Shown in pieces: positions 44,389 to 51,792 of a stretch of 64,000 nucleotides of DNA. A program made the translations under genes and the position numbers. Position 1 is the first letter of the stretch. The number at the start of each line of letters is the position of its first letter. The DNA is taken from the NCBI RefSeq assembly GCF_009789535.1, contig NZ_WSUT01000005.1:3289609-3353608 (forward strand), read 5' to 3'. The notes under the pieces were generated by a model. That model worked only from the letters and a program-made list of their open reading frames with translations. It did no database searches and had not been told where the DNA came from. This stretch comes from Sphingomonas carotinifaciens. Lineage in GTDB: Bacteria; Pseudomonadota; Alphaproteobacteria; Sphingomonadales; Sphingomonadaceae.

Positions 44389-44867
44389 CTTTCTAGCCCC
44401 TCCCCTTCAGGGGAGGGGTTGGGGTGGGGCGCCCGCCGCAGGGGCGAGGCTTGCAGAATATCCAATAGTCGCGTCAGCACGCCTTCGACGTTCTGCATGA
44501 CATCGGTATTGGTAAAGCGGATCGTACGATAGCCGAGTGCGGCCAGCGCAGCATCACGGCTGCGATCAGCTTCCGCATCATCGTGCGTATGGCCATCGAT
44601 CTCGACCACGAGCCTTTCGGCAGGGCAGAGAAAGTCTGCGATGAACGCCCCGATTACCGCCTGCCGCCGGAACTTGAAGCCTCCGAGTTGCGAGCGCGAC
44701 AGATATGACCAGAGGCGTTTCTCCGGCCCGGTCGGATTGCGCCGCATATCGGCAGCGTATCCCTGCACCCGCACCAGAGCGTCCGCGGACACGCCCCACC
44801 CCCGGCCCCTCCCCTGAAGGGGAGGGGAGCCCAGGCGCACATCCTCCTCGCGCAGCGTCAGCATCAC
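44385..44867 (-). CDS. DUF559 endonuclease-like protein inserted between sufB and sufC
   Basis: 160-aa protein with a DUF559 domain at about residues 40-145: [47 protein letters not shown] and [20 protein letters not shown]. This fold is related to Vsr/restriction-type nucleases; the Asp (ADFLC) and Glu-x-Asp-Gly (VEIDGHTH) residues suit a metal-dependent nuclease. The first 30 and last 15 residues ([25 protein letters not shown]) are encoded by inverted copies of a palindromic repeat. Start and stop overlap sufB and sufC by ATGA, so insertion did not break coupling. ATG 44747 is an internal alternative start. No known SUF role. Confidence 0.85.
   Translation of the reverse strand: MMLTLREEDVRLGSPPLQGRGRGWGVSADALVRVQGYAADMRRNPTGPEKRLWSYLSRSQLGGFKFRRQAVIGAFIADFLCPAERLVVEIDGHTHDDAEADRSRDAALAALGYRTIRFTNTDVMQNVEGVLTRLLDILQASPLRRAPHPNPSPEGEGLER
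44397..44429. repeat. Palindromic repeat, downstream flank of the DUF559 gene
   Basis: CCCCTCCCC-TTCA-GGGGAGGGG forms a perfect 9-bp hairpin (44397-44418), followed by TTGGGGTGGGG. The whole block is an inverted copy of 44794-44829. On the minus strand it supplies the C-terminal codons of the DUF559 gene and the ribosome site of sufC. Confidence 0.8.
44794..44829. repeat. Palindromic repeat, upstream flank of the DUF559 gene
   Basis: CCCCACCCCCGG followed by the hairpin CCCCTCCCC-TGAA-GGGGAGGGG, the reverse complement of the 44397-44429 block with small differences. It encodes residues about 14-25 of the DUF559 protein in frame. Confidence 0.8.
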
Positions 44868-46327
44868 CCCACGCTACCTTCCAGCGAAATCCCGAGCAGC
44901 TTCTGCGCCTCGACCGCGAATTCCATCGGCAGTTGCTGCAACACCTCACGCGCAAAGCCGTTGACGATCAGCGCGACCGCGGCCTCCTGGTCCAGCCCGC
45001 GCGACATGGCGTAGAACAGCTGGTCCTCGCTGATCTTGCTGGTCGTCGCCTCATGCTCGATCTGCGCGCTGGGGTTCTTCACCTCGATATAGGGCACGGT
45101 GTGCGCCCCGCACTGATCGCCCAGCAACAGACTGTCGCATTGGGTGAAGTTGCGGACATTCTCCGCGGTCGGCGTCACGCGCACCAGCCCGCGATAGGTA
45201 TTGTCCGAACGCCCGGCCGAGATACCCTTGGACACGATGGTCGAACGGGTGTTCTTGCCCAGATGGATCATCTTGGTGCCGGTATCGGCCTGTTGGCGAT
45301 TGTTGGTGACCGCGACCGAGTAGAACTCGCCCACCGATCCGTCGCCCGCCAGCACGCAGGACGGGTATTTCCACGTGATCGCCGATCCCGTCTCGACCTG
45401 CGTCCAGCTTACCTTGCTGTTCCGCCCCTGGCACAGCGCGCGCTTGGTGACGAAGTTGTAGATGCCGCCGACACCGTTCTCGTCGCCCGGATACCAGTTC
45501 TGGACGGTCGAATATTTGATCTCGGCATCGTCCAGCGCGACCAGTTCGACCACGGCTGCGTGCAGCTGGTTCTCGTCGCGCATCGGCGCGGTGCAACCCT
45601 CCAGGTAGGACACATAGGCGCCCTTGTCAGCCACGATCAGCGTGCGCTCGAACTGCCCGGTATTCTCCGCATTGATGCGGAAATAGGTCGACAATTCCAT
45701 CGGGCAGCGGACACCCTCGGGCACGTACACGAACGTTCCGTCGGAAAAGACCGCCGAGTTGAGCGTCGCGAAATAGTTGTCGCGCTGCGGCACCACCTTG
45801 CCCAGCCACTTGCGGACCAGCTCGGGATATTCGCGCACCGCCTCGGAGATCGAACGGAAGATGACGCCTGCCGCTTCCAGCTCGGCCCGGAACGTCGTCG
45901 CCACCGACACCGAATCGAACACCGCGTCCACCGCCACCTTGCGCGCGCCCTCGACGCCGGCGAGCACCTTCTGCTCCTCGATCGGAATGCCCAGCTTTTC
46001 ATAGGTCCGCCGGATCTCGGGATCGAGCTCGTTAAGCGAGGCGATCGTCGCCTTCGCCTTGGGCTCGGCGTAGTAATACGCGTCCTGATAATCGATCGGC
46101 GGCACGTTCAGCTTGGCCCAGTCGGGCGCCTCCATCGTCTGCCACAGGCGGAACGCCTTCAACCGCCAGTCGAGCATCCATTCGGGCTCGCCCTTCTTGG
46201 CGGAGATATAGCGAACCGTGTCCTCGCTCAGCCCCTTGGGCGCGAAGTCCTGCTCGATATCGGTGGCAAAGCCCCATTCGTACTTCTTCGATACGGCCGC
46301 ATGGGCCTCGGCATTCTTCGTCGCCAT
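44864..46327 (-). CDS. sufB: Fe-S scaffold subunit SufB
   Basis: 487-aa SufB, the main scaffold on which clusters form. Typical segments: [72 protein letters not shown], and the C-terminal [21 protein letters not shown] with the conserved Glu. The ATG shares one base with the regulator stop codon (TAATG). First structural gene of the operon. Confidence 0.97.
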   Translation of the reverse strand: MATKNAEAHAAVSKKYEWGFATDIEQDFAPKGLSEDTVRYISAKKGEPEWMLDWRLKAFRLWQTMEAPDWAKLNVPPIDYQDAYYYAEPKAKATIASLNELDPEIRRTYEKLGIPIEEQKVLAGVEGARKVAVDAVFDSVSVATTFRAELEAAGVIFRSISEAVREYPELVRKWLGKVVPQRDNYFATLNSAVFSDGTFVYVPEGVRCPMELSTYFRINAENTGQFERTLIVADKGAYVSYLEGCTAPMRDENQLHAAVVELVALDDAEIKYSTVQNWYPGDENGVGGIYNFVTKRALCQGRNSKVSWTQVETGSAITWKYPSCVLAGDGSVGEFYSVAVTNNRQQADTGTKMIHLGKNTRSTIVSKGISAGRSDNTYRGLVRVTPTAENVRNFTQCDSLLLGDQCGAHTVPYIEVKNPSAQIEHEATTSKISEDQLFYAMSRGLDQEAAVALIVNGFAREVLQQLPMEFAVEAQKLLGISLEGSVG

Positions 46328-46791
46328 TATGCCATCACCCCCGCGCCATCATGCGCGCTTGCTGAATCCTGCCGAACCGCCTCCGGCCCGCTTGCCAGCG
46401 TCGCCAGCGTGATACCCGCCAGCGCGCCCCTGACCGCATGGTTCACCGCGTTCCAGTGCGGCTTCATGCGGCAATCCTTCTCGATCGCGCAGTCATGCGC
46501 GCCCGCCTCGACGCACGCCGTCATCGCGATCGGCCCTTCGACCGCCTCGACGATGTCGGCAAGACTGATCGCCTCCGCCTCGCGCGCCAGCCGAAAGCCG
46601 CCGCCGGTGCCACGCGCGCTCTCGATCAAGCCCGCCGCCGACAGCCGGCTGACCAGCTTCTGCGCGGTGGGTAGCGGCACCCCCGTTTCGCCTGCCAATA
46701 CGGTCGCGGTCAGCCGCACCGCGCCGCCATCCAGGCGCGCGGCACTCGACATCATCACGACCGCATAGTCGGCAAGGCTGGAGAGGCGCAT
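46327..46791 (-). CDS. sufR: SUF operon Rrf2-family regulator
   Basis: 154-aa Rrf2/IscR-like transcription factor. A winged helix ([38 protein letters not shown]) is followed by three Cys residues, Cys93, Cys101 and Cys107, with nearly IscR-like spacing, suggesting a [2Fe-2S] or [4Fe-4S] sensor that represses suf when Fe-S clusters are sufficient. The operon order sufR-sufB-(DUF559)-C-D-S-T-A is autoregulated by inference. A TTGACG (minus strand, 46853-46848) in the 149-bp leader is a possible -35, but I see no convincing -10. The divergent neighbour is pyrD. Confidence 0.9.
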   Translation of the reverse strand: MRLSSLADYAVVMMSSAARLDGGAVRLTATVLAGETGVPLPTAQKLVSRLSAAGLIESARGTGGGFRLAREAEAISLADIVEAVEGPIAMTACVEAGAHDCAIEKDCRMKPHWNAVNHAVRGALAGITLATLASGPEAVRQDSASAHDGAGVMA

Positions 46792-46940
46792 CTATTCCAA
46801 TCAGACCGTTTCGTTCCGATTGGGCAGATGGCTATGGGGACGGGATTCGTCAACCGCAAATCGGGCCGCTGCGGCACCAAGCGTTGCGATCAGAGTAAGC
46901 GGCTTTGCGCATGTGCCCCCGACGCGCTAACGCCGCCACC

Positions 46941-47969
46941 ATGGCCTTCTACCACCCCCTCCTGTTCGCCATGGATGCCGAGCGCGCGCACGGCCTGACG
47001 ATCGCGATGCTGTCGCGCTGGGGGGCGGTGGGCGCCCCGCTGGCGGTCGATCCGCGCCGCTTCCCCCGCCTCGCCACCCGCGTCGCCGGCCTCGACTTTC
47101 CCAATCCGGTCGGTCTCGCGGCCGGCGTCGACAAGGATGGACAGGCGATCACCGGCTTTTCCGGCCTCGGCTTCGGCAGCGTCGAGATCGGCACCCTCAC
47201 GCCCAAGCCCCAGCCCGGCAACCCCAGACCCCGCCTGTTCCGGCTGGTCGAGGACAAGGGCGTGGTGAACCGCTACGGCTTCAACAATGGCGGCCTCGAT
47301 GCCGGCCTTGCCCGCGCGCGCTCCGCGAAGCGTACCGCCACGCTCGGCATCAATGTCGGCGCCAACAAGGACGCCGCCGACCGGATCGCCGACTATACGC
47401 ACGGCGTGCGCGCCGCCGCCCCCGTCGCCGATTACGTCACCATCAACATCTCCAGTCCCAACACGCCCGGCCTGCGCGACCTGCAGCACGGCGCCGCCCT
47501 TGCCGAACTGCTCGCCGCCTCCCGCGCGGCGGCGGGAGCCACGCCCCTGTTCCTGAAGGTCGCTCCCGACCTCGACACGGCGCAGATCGACGACATCGCC
47601 CGCGCCGCGATCGACCACCGGCTGGATGCGATCATCATCGGCAACACCACGATCACCCGCCCCGGCCTTGCCTCCCCCAATGCCACCGAGACCGGCGGCC
47701 TGTCCGGTGCGCCGCTGGCTCCCCTTGCCCGCGAGAAGCTTGCCGCCTTCCGCAGCGCCACCGGCGCGCAGATCGCGCTGATCGCGGCCGGCGGCATCGG
47801 CTCGGCCGAGGAGGCCTATGCCCGCATCCGCGCCGGGGCCAGCCTTGTCCAACTCTACTCCGCGCTGGTCTATGAAGGCCCCGGCCTGCCCGGCCGCATG
47901 TTGGAAGGGCTCGATGCCCTGCTGGCGCGCGACGGTTTCGCCAGCGTGGCGGAGGCGGTCGGCGCCTGA
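46941..47969 (+). CDS. pyrD: Dihydroorotate dehydrogenase (quinone), class 2
   Basis: 342-aa FMN enzyme that oxidises dihydroorotate to orotate using membrane quinone. The N-terminal amphipathic extension (FYHPLLFAMDAERAHGLTIAML) and NPVGLAAGVDKDG, NRYGFNNGGLD, ISSPNTPGLRDLQ and the FMN phosphate loop IAAGGIGSAEEAY are class 2 features. ATG 46941 gives the typical start; there is little ribosome-site sequence before it (CGCCGCCACC). It starts a plus-strand run with the transferase gene, 46 bp apart. Confidence 0.95.
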   Translation: MAFYHPLLFAMDAERAHGLTIAMLSRWGAVGAPLAVDPRRFPRLATRVAGLDFPNPVGLAAGVDKDGQAITGFSGLGFGSVEIGTLTPKPQPGNPRPRLFRLVEDKGVVNRYGFNNGGLDAGLARARSAKRTATLGINVGANKDAADRIADYTHGVRAAAPVADYVTINISSPNTPGLRDLQHGAALAELLAASRAAAGATPLFLKVAPDLDTAQIDDIARAAIDHRLDAIIIGNTTITRPGLASPNATETGGLSGAPLAPLAREKLAAFRSATGAQIALIAAGGIGSAEEAYARIRAGASLVQLYSALVYEGPGLPGRMLEGLDALLARDGFASVAEAVGA

Positions 47970-48015
47970 CGTTACGGCTTGGCGCAGGCAACCCGCGCCG
48001 GTAGGTTCGCGCGCG

Positions 48016-49773
48016 ATGAAGACCCTGCTGCTCGCCGCCGCCGCGCTCGCCCTGCCCGCCACCGCATCCGCCCGCACCACCACCAGACCCGTTAAAAAGA
48101 GCCCCGTTACCCAGGGGATGGTCAGCGCCGCCGACCCCCGCGCCGCGCAGGCCGGGGTCGACATGCTGCGCATGGGCGGCACCGCCACCGACGCCGCGAT
48201 CGCCACCATGCTGGTGCTGAACGTGGTGGAGCCGCAGAATTCCGGCATCGGCGGCGGCAGCTTCTGGGTGTCCCACGCCGCCCGCACGGCCCGGCTTTCC
48301 ACCATCGACGCGCGCGAGGCCGCCCCCGCCGCCGCCGACCCGCGCTGGTTCTACGCTCCCGACGGCACGCCGCTCTCGCACCGCGACGCCGTCCCCGGCG
48401 GCCGCAGCGTCGGCGTCCCCGGCGCGCTGCGCGGCATGGCGGTCGCGCATCGCCGGTCGGGCAAGCTGGCGTGGAAGACGCTGTTCGGCCCCGCCATCCG
48501 CCTCGCGCGGGAGGGGTTCACGGTCAGCGAGCGGCTGCGCGGCGGCCTGATCCGCTTCGGCACCCATGTCGATGCCGCGACCCGCGCGCGCTTCTCCGGC
48601 GCCGATGGCCAGCCGCTCCCCGTCGGCGCCACCGTCCGCGTCCCCGATCAGGCCGCGTTGTTCGAGCGTCTCGCCGCGCAAGGCGCCGACAGCTTCTATG
48701 TCGGCCCGCAGGCGCAGAAGATCGTCACCACCGTCAACACCGCCGCGCGCAACCCGTCGAGGATGACCACCGGCGACCTCGCCACCTATGATGCCAGGCC
48801 CCGCCCGCCCATCTGCGGCAGCTACCGCGCCTATCGCATCTGCGGCATGGGGCCGCCATCGGCGGGCGGCGTCGCGGTGCTGATGATCCTGAAGCAGCTC
48901 GAACGCTTCGACATGGCCGCGCTCGGCCCCGCCAGCGCCACCGCCTGGCACCTGTTCGCCGAATCCTCGCGCCTCGCCTATGCGGACCGCGACATGTACC
49001 TCGCCGATCCCGACTACGTGCAGGTGCCGGTCAAGGGCCTGCTCAGCCCCGGTTACCTCGCCACCCGCTCCGCCCTCATCGCGCCCGACCGCACCATGGC
49101 AAGCGTCTCGCCGGGCACGCCGCCGGGCGCCCCGCCCCGCGTCCGTGCGCCCGTCAGCGAGGTACCCGGCACCTCCGACCTTGCCGCCGTCGACGCCGCC
49201 GGCAACGCGGTACAGGTGACCACCACGATCGAGGGCTATTTCGGCTCCGGCCTGTCGGTCGACGGCATCTCCCTCAACAACGAGCTGACCGATTTCGACA
49301 TCGTGCCCGTCGAGGACGGCCGCCTCGTCGCCAACCGGGTGGAGGGCGGCAAGCGCCCGCGCAGTTCGATGTCGCCCACCATCGTCTACGATCCCGCCGG
49401 CCGGGTCCGCCTCGCGGTCGGCGCGGCGGGCGGCTCGACCATCATCGCGCAGGTCGCCAAGGCGATCATCGGCGTCATCGACTGGAAACTCAGCGCACAG
49501 GATGCGATCGGCCTCGGCCTCGTCTACGCCCCCGGCCAGGTCGCCACTGTGGAGAAGGGCACCACCCTCGAACCCCTCGTCCCCCGGCTTCGGGCGCTGG
49601 GCGAGCAGGTCCGCGTCGCCCCCCTCGGCCTGAAGGCCAACGCCATCGAGCGGGTGAACGGCCGCTGGGTCGGCGCCGCCGATCCGCGCAGCGAGGGCGT
49701 GGCGATCGATGTCGCCGGCAACGTCACCCGCATCCGCCGTCAGGGCTCGATCTTCGACCGCCCGGCGGAATAA
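48016..49773 (+). CDS. ggt: Gamma-glutamyltransferase (secreted)
   Basis: 585-aa periplasmic N-terminal nucleophile hydrolase that cleaves or transfers the gamma-glutamyl group of glutathione. A short Sec signal (about 1-19) is followed by GMVSAADPRAAQAGVDMLRMGGTATDAAIAT and GIGGGSFWV. The autoprocessing Thr should be Thr386 in PGTSDLAAVDAAGNAV, aligned with the conserved TTHxS region; Asp replaces the usual His two residues later. GKRPRSSMSPTIVYD and GAAGGSTIIAQV near the end bind the glutamyl part. The odd residue next to the nucleophile deserves a check, but the rest is complete. Confidence 0.92.
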   Translation: MKTLLLAAAALALPATASARTTTRPVKKSPVTQGMVSAADPRAAQAGVDMLRMGGTATDAAIATMLVLNVVEPQNSGIGGGSFWVSHAARTARLSTIDAREAAPAAADPRWFYAPDGTPLSHRDAVPGGRSVGVPGALRGMAVAHRRSGKLAWKTLFGPAIRLAREGFTVSERLRGGLIRFGTHVDAATRARFSGADGQPLPVGATVRVPDQAALFERLAAQGADSFYVGPQAQKIVTTVNTAARNPSRMTTGDLATYDARPRPPICGSYRAYRICGMGPPSAGGVAVLMILKQLERFDMAALGPASATAWHLFAESSRLAYADRDMYLADPDYVQVPVKGLLSPGYLATRSALIAPDRTMASVSPGTPPGAPPRVRAPVSEVPGTSDLAAVDAAGNAVQVTTTIEGYFGSGLSVDGISLNNELTDFDIVPVEDGRLVANRVEGGKRPRSSMSPTIVYDPAGRVRLAVGAAGGSTIIAQVAKAIIGVIDWKLSAQDAIGLGLVYAPGQVATVEKGTTLEPLVPRLRALGEQVRVAPLGLKANAIERVNGRWVGAADPRSEGVAIDVAGNVTRIRRQGSIFDRPAE

Positions 49774-49834
49774 GCAACGAAAACAGAACCCCGTGCGTCG
49801 CACCGACGATGATGCGGGCGATCAGGAGAGGCCG

Positions 49835-51625
49835 ATGCGAACGCTGGAACATTTTCCCAACCTCGTCACCATGTTCTTCACCCGCGCCGCGGGGAAGGGC
49901 GACGCGCCCTTTCTGTCGCGCAAGCAGAACGGCGCCTGGGTCTCGATCAGCTGGGCGGACGCCGCGCGTGCCGTCGCCAGCCTTGCCAACGCGCTGACCG
50001 ATATCGGCCTGCAACGTGGCGACCGGGTGATGCTGGTCAGCGAGAATCGGCCGGAATGGTGCATCGCCGACCTCGCGATCATGGCCGCCGGCTGCGTGAC
50101 GGTGCCGACCTACACCACCAATACCGAGCGCGACCACGCGCACATCATCGAGAATTCGGGCGCCCGCGCGGTCATCGTCTCGACGCAGAAGCTCGCCAAC
50201 ACGCTGATGCCCGCCGTCCTGCGCTCGACCCATCTCGAAAAGGTGATCGGGATCGAGCCGCTGCGCCTGGGGCAAAGCCAGATCGAATGCTTCCAATATG
50301 ACGCGCTGATCGACAAGCATGCCGCGGACCCCGCCACGGTGGCCGCACGCGCCGATTTCGTGCGCGGCGATCTGGCATGCATCATCTACACCTCGGGCAC
50401 CGGCGGCGCGCCCCGCGGCGTGATGCAGCATCACGGCGCGATCCTTCACAACGTCAATGGCTGCGTGCGCATCATCGCCGAGGATTTCTCCTGGGACGAT
50501 GAGGAGGTGTTCCTGTCCTTCCTGCCCCCCAGCCACGCCTATGAGCATACCGGCGGCCAGTTCCTGCCCATCGGCCTGGGCGGCCACATCTATTATGCCG
50601 AAGGCCTCGACAAGCTCGCCGCCAATATCGAGGAGGTGCGCCCGACGATCATGGTCGTCGTGCCCCGCCTGTTCGAGGTGCTGCGCACCCGCATCACCAA
50701 GGGCATCGAGAAGAAGGGCGGCCTTGCCGCGCGCCTGCTCGGCCACGCGCTCGATCTCGGTGCGAAATCCTATGACGGCCGCCTGCGCCTCGTCGACCGC
50801 CCCCGCCAACTGGCGGTGGGCACGCTGTTCAAGCCCAAGATCTCCAAACGCTTTGGCGGCCGGTTGAAGGCGATGGTATCGGGCGGCGCGCCGCTCAACC
50901 CGGAAATCGGCATCTTCTTCCACTCGATCGGGCTCACCGTGCTGCAAGGCTATGGCCAGACCGAAGCGGCGCCCGTCATCGCCTGCAACCGCCCGTCCGC
51001 GGGCCTGCGCATGGACACGGTCGGCCCGCCGCTCGCCGATACCGAGGTGCGGATCGCCGACGATGGCGAGATACTGGTGCGCGGCGAACTCGTCATGCAC
51101 GGCTATTGGCATAACGAGGCGGAAACCGACCGCGTGCTGCAGGATGGCTGGCTGCACACCGGCGACATCGGCGAGTTCGACGCGGCCGGTCGCATCAAGA
51201 TCACCGACCGCAAGAAGGACATCATCATCAACGACAAGGGCGAGAATGTCGCGCCCCAGAAGGTGGAGGGGATGCTGACCCTCCAGCCCGAGATCCTTCA
51301 GGCGATGATCGCGGGCGACCGCCGCCCCTATATGGTCGCGCTCATCGTTCCCGATCCCGAATGGACGCAGGAATGGTGTGCGAAGCGCGGCACCGCCTGC
51401 CGGGCGGACGCGCTATGGGACGATCTCGACTATCGCGCCGCGCTCACCGCCGCGGTCGACCGGGTAAACCGCGACCTGTCCGTCACCGAGCGCATCCGCC
51501 GCTTCATCCTGGCCGACGAACCCTTCGCGATCGAAAACCAGCAGATGACCCCCTCGCTCAAGATCCGCCGCCACATCATCCGCCAGATCTACGGCGAGAA
51601 ACTGGACGCGCTCTACAAGGGGTGA
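49835..51625 (+). CDS. Long-chain fatty acyl-CoA synthetase / AMP-forming ligase
   Basis: 596-aa AMP-dependent synthetase that activates fatty acids to acyl-CoA. The ATP loop reads IIYTSGTGGAPRGVM (one Gly replaces the Lys-proximal Thr of the commonest form), then LSFLPPSHAYEHTGGQ, the A5 motif LQGYGQTEAAPV, the hinge HTGDIGEFDAAGRIKITDRKKDII, and the C-terminal Lys region (MTPSLKIRRHIIRQIY). It matches the FadD15-like group. AGGAG lies 8 bp before ATG 49835. The gene is followed by a long palindromic spacer. Confidence 0.93.
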   Translation: MRTLEHFPNLVTMFFTRAAGKGDAPFLSRKQNGAWVSISWADAARAVASLANALTDIGLQRGDRVMLVSENRPEWCIADLAIMAAGCVTVPTYTTNTERDHAHIIENSGARAVIVSTQKLANTLMPAVLRSTHLEKVIGIEPLRLGQSQIECFQYDALIDKHAADPATVAARADFVRGDLACIIYTSGTGGAPRGVMQHHGAILHNVNGCVRIIAEDFSWDDEEVFLSFLPPSHAYEHTGGQFLPIGLGGHIYYAEGLDKLAANIEEVRPTIMVVVPRLFEVLRTRITKGIEKKGGLAARLLGHALDLGAKSYDGRLRLVDRPRQLAVGTLFKPKISKRFGGRLKAMVSGGAPLNPEIGIFFHSIGLTVLQGYGQTEAAPVIACNRPSAGLRMDTVGPPLADTEVRIADDGEILVRGELVMHGYWHNEAETDRVLQDGWLHTGDIGEFDAAGRIKITDRKKDIIINDKGENVAPQKVEGMLTLQPEILQAMIAGDRRPYMVALIVPDPEWTQEWCAKRGTACRADALWDDLDYRAALTAAVDRVNRDLSVTERIRRFILADEPFAIENQQMTPSLKIRRHIIRQIYGEKLDALYKG

Positions 51626-51632
51626 CCACTAA

Positions 51633-51792
51633 CCCCCTCTCCCCTCCGGGGAGAGGGAGGGGCCCGCCGCGAAGCGGTGGGAGGGTGAGGGGCTGCCAAG
51701 CGGCGCTGCGCCTGTGGCTTCCCCTCACCCTTCCCCCTGCCTGAAGGCAGCGGGCCCCTTCCCTCTCCCCGCAGGGGAGAGGGAGCCCAGCC
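51633..51792. repeat. Long palindromic spacer between the acyl-CoA synthetase and peptidase genes
   Basis: The 167-bp convergent spacer contains the repeat family seen at 19719-19864: CCCTCTCCCC-TCC-GGGGAGAGGG at the left (51639-51661), GGGAGGGTGAGGGGCTGCC in the middle with its partner CCCCTCACCCTTCCCC, and CCCTCTCCCC-GCA-GGGGAGAGGG at the right (about 51763-51785). It likely marks the transcription end of both genes. Confidence 0.78.
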
